From: DASRQK01 sp964401685
GTDB lineage: Bacteria > Bacteroidota > Bacteroidia > Sphingobacteriales > Sphingobacteriaceae
Direction of reading: 5' to 3'
Assembly (NCBI GenBank): GCA_964401685.1
Contig: CAYNZH010000060.1
Location: 1 to 8,412, forward strand
DNA length: 8,412 bases
Positions within the stretch are counted from its first letter, which is position 1. Every line of letters starts with the position of its first letter. The notes below the pieces were generated by a model that was not told the origin of the DNA, did no database searches, and saw only the letters and a list, made by a program, of their open reading frames with translations. This document shows positions 6,601 through 8,412 of the stretch, piece by piece. Both the position numbers and the translations under genes were made by a program.

Positions 6601-7032
6601 CGTGTTTTTGCTCAGATCTGCGCGGCGAATCACCTTTTCGGCCAGGGCTTCGGGGTAGGTAACGACCCATCTGATCGATTTAGTGTCCGCCTTATTGAGT
6701 GCACTAAGTGTTTCGGCTCTCTGAAGCACGTGTGCGCTATCCGTCTGGGTAAAATCGAAAGCCTTCCTAAAAGACGACGGAAAAAACAATTGCGCTTTAC
6801 CGGTGATGTTTTCTAAATCAGACAGGAAATAGGAGGCTTCTTCATGGGTAGGTAGCACAAAAATCGCTGGATGGGACGCATTTTGCAGGCATGAGACGGC
6901 CACCATCGCATCTGCCGACCCGATCAATCCTTTTGCCTGGATTTTTCTGGTCGTTTCGTCCTGCAACGCTGAAACTAAAGCCTGTGCGGCGGCGCTCTGG
7001 CCTATCCGCTCTAAAATATCACTTATTCCCAC
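3679..7032 (-). CDS. mfd: Transcription-repair coupling factor Mfd
   Basis: This 1117-residue DNA translocase recognises RNA polymerase stalled at a lesion, pushes it off and recruits UvrA for nucleotide excision repair. Domains in order: a UvrB-like N-terminal module (about 1-330, with YEPGQYAIRGGIVDVF at 174-189), a CarD/RID-type polymerase-interaction domain (about 435-500, starting LKPGDFITHIDHGIGKY), then two RecG-like helicase lobes. Visible ATPase motifs are Walker A GDVGFGKTE (589-597), DEEQ (690-693), TATPIPRT (716-723) and motif VI QMRGRVGRS (859-867). The TRG translocation motif follows (about 893-921, including RDLDIRGSGNLLG) and a C-terminal autoinhibitory domain (about 970-1090). 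Length is near E. coli Mfd (1148), and all key ATPase residues are intact. The start is GTG at 7032: an in-frame stop lies two codons upstream, the next ATG is residue 43, and the N-terminus MGISDILERI fits the family. Several long open frames on the opposite strand are shadows of this gene. Confidence 0.98.
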   Translation of the reverse strand: MGISDILERIGQSAAAQALVSALQDETTRKIQAKGLIGSADAMVAVSCLQNASHPAIFVLPTHEEASYFLSDLENITGKAQLFFPSSFRKAFDFTQTDSAHVLQRAETLSALNKADTKSIRWVVTYPEALAEKVIRRADLSKNTLEITVDSKLDIDFINEFLFSYDFERVDFVYEPGQYAIRGGIVDVFSFSNDLPYRIEFFGDLIESIRTFEVESQLSVATIHSVTIVPNVQAKFLSEDNINLLEYIEAGTTVWLKDVQYTLDIIGNGYEKVVQLWDAVPDDDKAENPSWVNPKLNFTEGKHWLTLLNDFSLIEFGKQFFYKADVEISFQQRPQPSFNKDFGLLTHNLQNNQSAGIESFIFSDSTKQVERLFTILEDQGNTSGFIPIHLALREGFTDQEAKMSCFTDHQIFDRFYKYKRKRGYERSQAITLKELSDLKPGDFITHIDHGIGKYAGLEKVDVNGKMQEMIRLVYQDDDLLYVNINSLNRIAKYSGKEGAAPKMNKLGTDTWEKLKRNTKKKVKDIARDLIQLYAKRKAQTGNAFSPDTYMQHELEASFIYEDTPDQEKATQDVKRDMESPHPMDRLICGDVGFGKTEVAIRAAFKAVADSKQVAVLVPTTILAMQHYRTFVERLQGLPCNVDYINRFKSTKQVKETLQRLADGTLDIIIGTHRLVSKDVKFKDLGLMIIDEEQKFGVSVKEKLKQLRANVDSLTLTATPIPRTLHFSLMGARDLSIISTPPPNRQPVETELHVFNESLIQEAVMSEIERDGQVFFIHNRVADLPQLGALISRLVPGTRVGVAHGQLQGDELEDVMLKFINHEFDVLVATTIIESGLDIPNANTIIINQAHMFGLSDLHQMRGRVGRSNKKAYCYLLSPPLSTLTSEAYKRLHAIEEFADLGSGFQVAMRDLDIRGSGNLLGAEQSGFIAEIGFEMYHKILDEAIQELKDDEFKGLFSESKEQRFVQFTQVDTDLEVLIPDQYVTHISERYNLYSEISRIENEQQLKDFRNGLIDRFGPIPLQVERLFDTLRLQWLGKELGFEKISFKKHVLRGYFVSNKESAYFDGEQFRYILDFVQKNPGLSNLKEVRGSLRIAFEQVSTIQDAISVLRKMVLPGK

Positions 7033-7043
7033 TATTTATGCTG

Positions 7044-7051
7044 CAAAGCTA
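7044..7051 (-). promoter_or_regulatory. Candidate -7 box for mfd
   Basis: On the minus strand this reads TAGCTTTG, an exact TAnnTTTG match. Only 11 bp separate it from the mfd GTG at 7032, so transcription would start about 5-7 nt before the start codon, giving an almost leaderless mRNA. No TTG -33 element is seen upstream; that stretch is a run of A and T. Confidence 0.5.
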
Positions 7052-7074
7052 AGAAAAAATAAGAAAAATATCAC

Positions 7075-7082
7075 TAGATTTG
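7075..7082 (+). promoter_or_regulatory. Candidate -7 box for the DUF4293 gene
   Basis: TAGATTTG is an exact TAnnTTTG match, 19 bp before the DUF4293 ATG at 7102. A leader of roughly 12-15 nt is predicted. It lies 23 bp from the oppositely facing mfd box. The DNA between them is A-rich and holds a near-tandem 10-bp repeat (AAGAAAAAAT at 7051-7060, AAGAAAAATA at 7061-7070). Confidence 0.5.
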
Positions 7083-7101
7083 TTTCCTTAAACGCTGTGT
7101 T

Positions 7102-7578
7102 ATGATACAAAGAATCCAAAGTTTATGGCTGTTCCTGGCAGCTGCTGTCTTTTCGGCCTTATTTTTATTCCCTTATCTGCAGTTTGCGGATGGGCAGGGG
7201 ATGGCGGCAGCATTGAAAGTCACGGGTGTATACACAAGTGAAGATGGTGCTTCCGTGCGTCAGGAGTTTTATTTGTGGCAAACCCTTGGCGCTGTGGCGC
7301 TGACGATTTTTCCTTTGTATATCATTTTTCTGTTCAAAACGCGCAAACGTCAGGCGGCACTTGCTTATTTAAATGCTATTTTGGTGTTGCTTTTCGGTGC
7401 TTGGATGTATTTTACTGCGGACACAACGCTGATGCTGCATGAGAAATCCTGGACCGGCCAAAATATCGGCGTAGGATTCTTCCTGCTGCCTCTAGTGTTA
7501 GTCTTCTTGCTCCTCGCTGCACGCGCCATCCGTAAGGACGATAAACTGGTGCGTTCCGCAGACCGCTTACGTGGATAG
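7102..7578 (+). CDS. DUF4293 family membrane protein
   Basis: This 158-residue integral membrane protein has four predicted helices at about residues 7-27, 58-78, 85-104 and 122-141. Between helices 1 and 2 there is a polar loop of about 30 residues. Family features are the N-terminal MIQRIQSLWL and the charged C-terminal tail IRKDDKLVRSADRLRG, both of which I recognise from DUF4293, a family largely confined to Bacteroidota and of unknown function. Length is normal. The basic loop KTRKRQ after helix 2 and the basic C-terminus suggest both are cytoplasmic. ATG at 7102 is the first start after the promoter region and gives the expected N-terminus. Its last 8 bp overlap the start of the next gene, so the two are probably translationally coupled. 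It is divergent from mfd, from which it is separated by 69 bp. Confidence 0.88.
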   Translation: MIQRIQSLWLFLAAAVFSALFLFPYLQFADGQGMAAALKVTGVYTSEDGASVRQEFYLWQTLGAVALTIFPLYIIFLFKTRKRQAALAYLNAILVLLFGAWMYFTADTTLMLHEKSWTGQNIGVGFFLLPLVLVFLLLAARAIRKDDKLVRSADRLRG

Positions 7579-8412
7579 GACTACTAACCTTATTGTAGCT
7601 GGCTTTTGCCTGGTCAAAGTTAGTCTCCATCTGATTGCGGATTTCCACTCGGGTTTCCAGGGTGATGAATTGTTGCATATTGAAACGGGACATCACCTGG
7701 CATGGGGATATATGGAATTCCCGCCGATGATCGCTTTGCTTGCTTATCTGCAAAATCTTATTCAGTCTTCCTCGGTATGGGTACATCACCTTTTTGCTCA
7801 TGCGGCAGCCGTGCTTATCTTTTTATATGTTGCAAAAACGGTTGTGCTCCTTGGGGGCAGGTGGCGGGCTGTCTTCCTGGTTCTCCTGTGTCTGCTGCCG
7901 GTCATGGGGCGTTCGCACCAGCTTTTTCAGCCCGTGGTATTTAGCCAGCTTTTTTGGATACTCAGTTTCTACCAGCTTGCACGCTATGTGCTGTTCCTAA
8001 AGCCCAGGTACCTGTGGTATCTATGCTTTTCGCTCGTGGCGGCATTTATGACCAAGTACGATGCGGTGTTCTTCATTCTCGGACTCAGTTCCTTGTTGTT
8101 TTTTGCCCGAACGCGGCACGCACTTGTGGCGCACCGCTTCTGGTGGCAGATCCTCGTATTCTTGGTGCTCGTCAGTCCCAATCTGCTTTGGCAGCTGAAC
8201 CATGATTTCCCTGTGGTGCAGATGATGGCCAGGCTGCAGGAAACTCAGCTTTACTACGTCACCATTTCCGATGTGCTGCTCCAATTAATGGTTTCTCTCA
8301 ACCCTCTTGCCATGCTTGTTTCCTTGCCGGCAGTGATTATGCTCTTTCATCCGACGACGAAGACCCTTAGGCCACTCGCGCTGTCCATAGTTATTGCGGC
8401 CTGCCTGCTTGC
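7571..8412 (+). CDS. Glycosyltransferase family 39-like (ArnT/PMT-type) membrane protein, 3' end beyond window
   Basis: An open frame from GTG at 7571 runs off the right edge after 280 complete codons with no stop. It encodes a polytopic membrane protein of the GT39/GT83-type (ArnT, protein O-mannosyltransferase) group, which move a sugar from a polyprenyl-phosphate donor to lipid or protein on the outer face of the inner membrane. After a first helix (about residues 7-23), the short external loop carries QGDEL (30-34); Asp32 and Glu33 match the acidic pair typical of the first loop in these enzymes. Then come GHHLAWGYMEFPP (40-52), the MTKYDAVFF segment and SPNLLWQLNHDFPVVQMM, all typical of Bacteroidota members. 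No ATG suits the N-terminus, and GTG 7571 puts 31 residues before the acidic pair, as expected. The gene overlaps the DUF4293 stop by 8 bp. The substrate cannot be read from sequence, and the C-terminal part is missing from view. Confidence 0.87.
   Translation, partial: MDRTTNLIVAGFCLVKVSLHLIADFHSGFQGDELLHIETGHHLAWGYMEFPPMIALLAYLQNLIQSSSVWVHHLFAHAAAVLIFLYVAKTVVLLGGRWRAVFLVLLCLLPVMGRSHQLFQPVVFSQLFWILSFYQLARYVLFLKPRYLWYLCFSLVAAFMTKYDAVFFILGLSSLLFFARTRHALVAHRFWWQILVFLVLVSPNLLWQLNHDFPVVQMMARLQETQLYYVTISDVLLQLMVSLNPLAMLVSLPAVIMLFHPTTKTLRPLALSIVIAACLL

Overview
The window looks like ordinary chromosomal DNA from a member of the Bacteroidota, most likely the Sphingobacteriaceae. Supporting signs are Bacteroidota-typical families (DUF4293, DUF6428, a small GreA/GreB-like protein, a YwbE-like protein), few clear Shine-Dalgarno sequences, and exact matches to the Bacteroidota -7 promoter box TAnnTTTG in several intergenic regions. 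The family placement is from recall of gene families, not from a search.

Layout: at the left end is a DUF6428 protein with a cysteine-rich tail (97-561, +), a family I associate with arsenic-resistance clusters. It is followed by a sodium/proton-coupled dicarboxylate or acidic amino acid symporter (690-1970, +) and a 67-residue YwbE-family protein (2000-2203, +). Convergent to these is the ribosome-rescue hydrolase ArfB (2213-2626, -). Divergent from arfB across a 70-bp gap is a short GreA/GreB-like protein (2697-3143, +). A run of exactly 100 N (3146-3245) marks a scaffold gap. After it come a DoxX-like four-helix membrane protein (3304-3678, +) and, end to end with it and convergent, the full-length transcription-repair coupling factor Mfd (3679-7032, -). 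Mfd shares a 69-bp divergent promoter region with a DUF4293 membrane protein (7102-7578, +). DUF4293 overlaps by 8 bp a GTG-started glycosyltransferase family 39-like membrane protein that runs off the right end (7571 to beyond 8412).

How the genes fit together: three genes deal with stalled gene-expression machinery. ArfB frees stalled ribosomes, the GreA-like protein has the layout of a factor that restarts backtracked RNA polymerase, and Mfd removes polymerase stalled at DNA lesions. The DUF4293/glycosyltransferase pair is probably co-translated and works in the envelope. The symporter and ywbE may share a transcript.

I found no mobile element, CRISPR array, tRNA, rRNA, riboswitch or defence system. 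No stretch over 300 bp lacks a gene. I see no convincing undescribed system; the most useful follow-ups are the GreA-like protein, the DUF6428 tail and the divergent promoter region.
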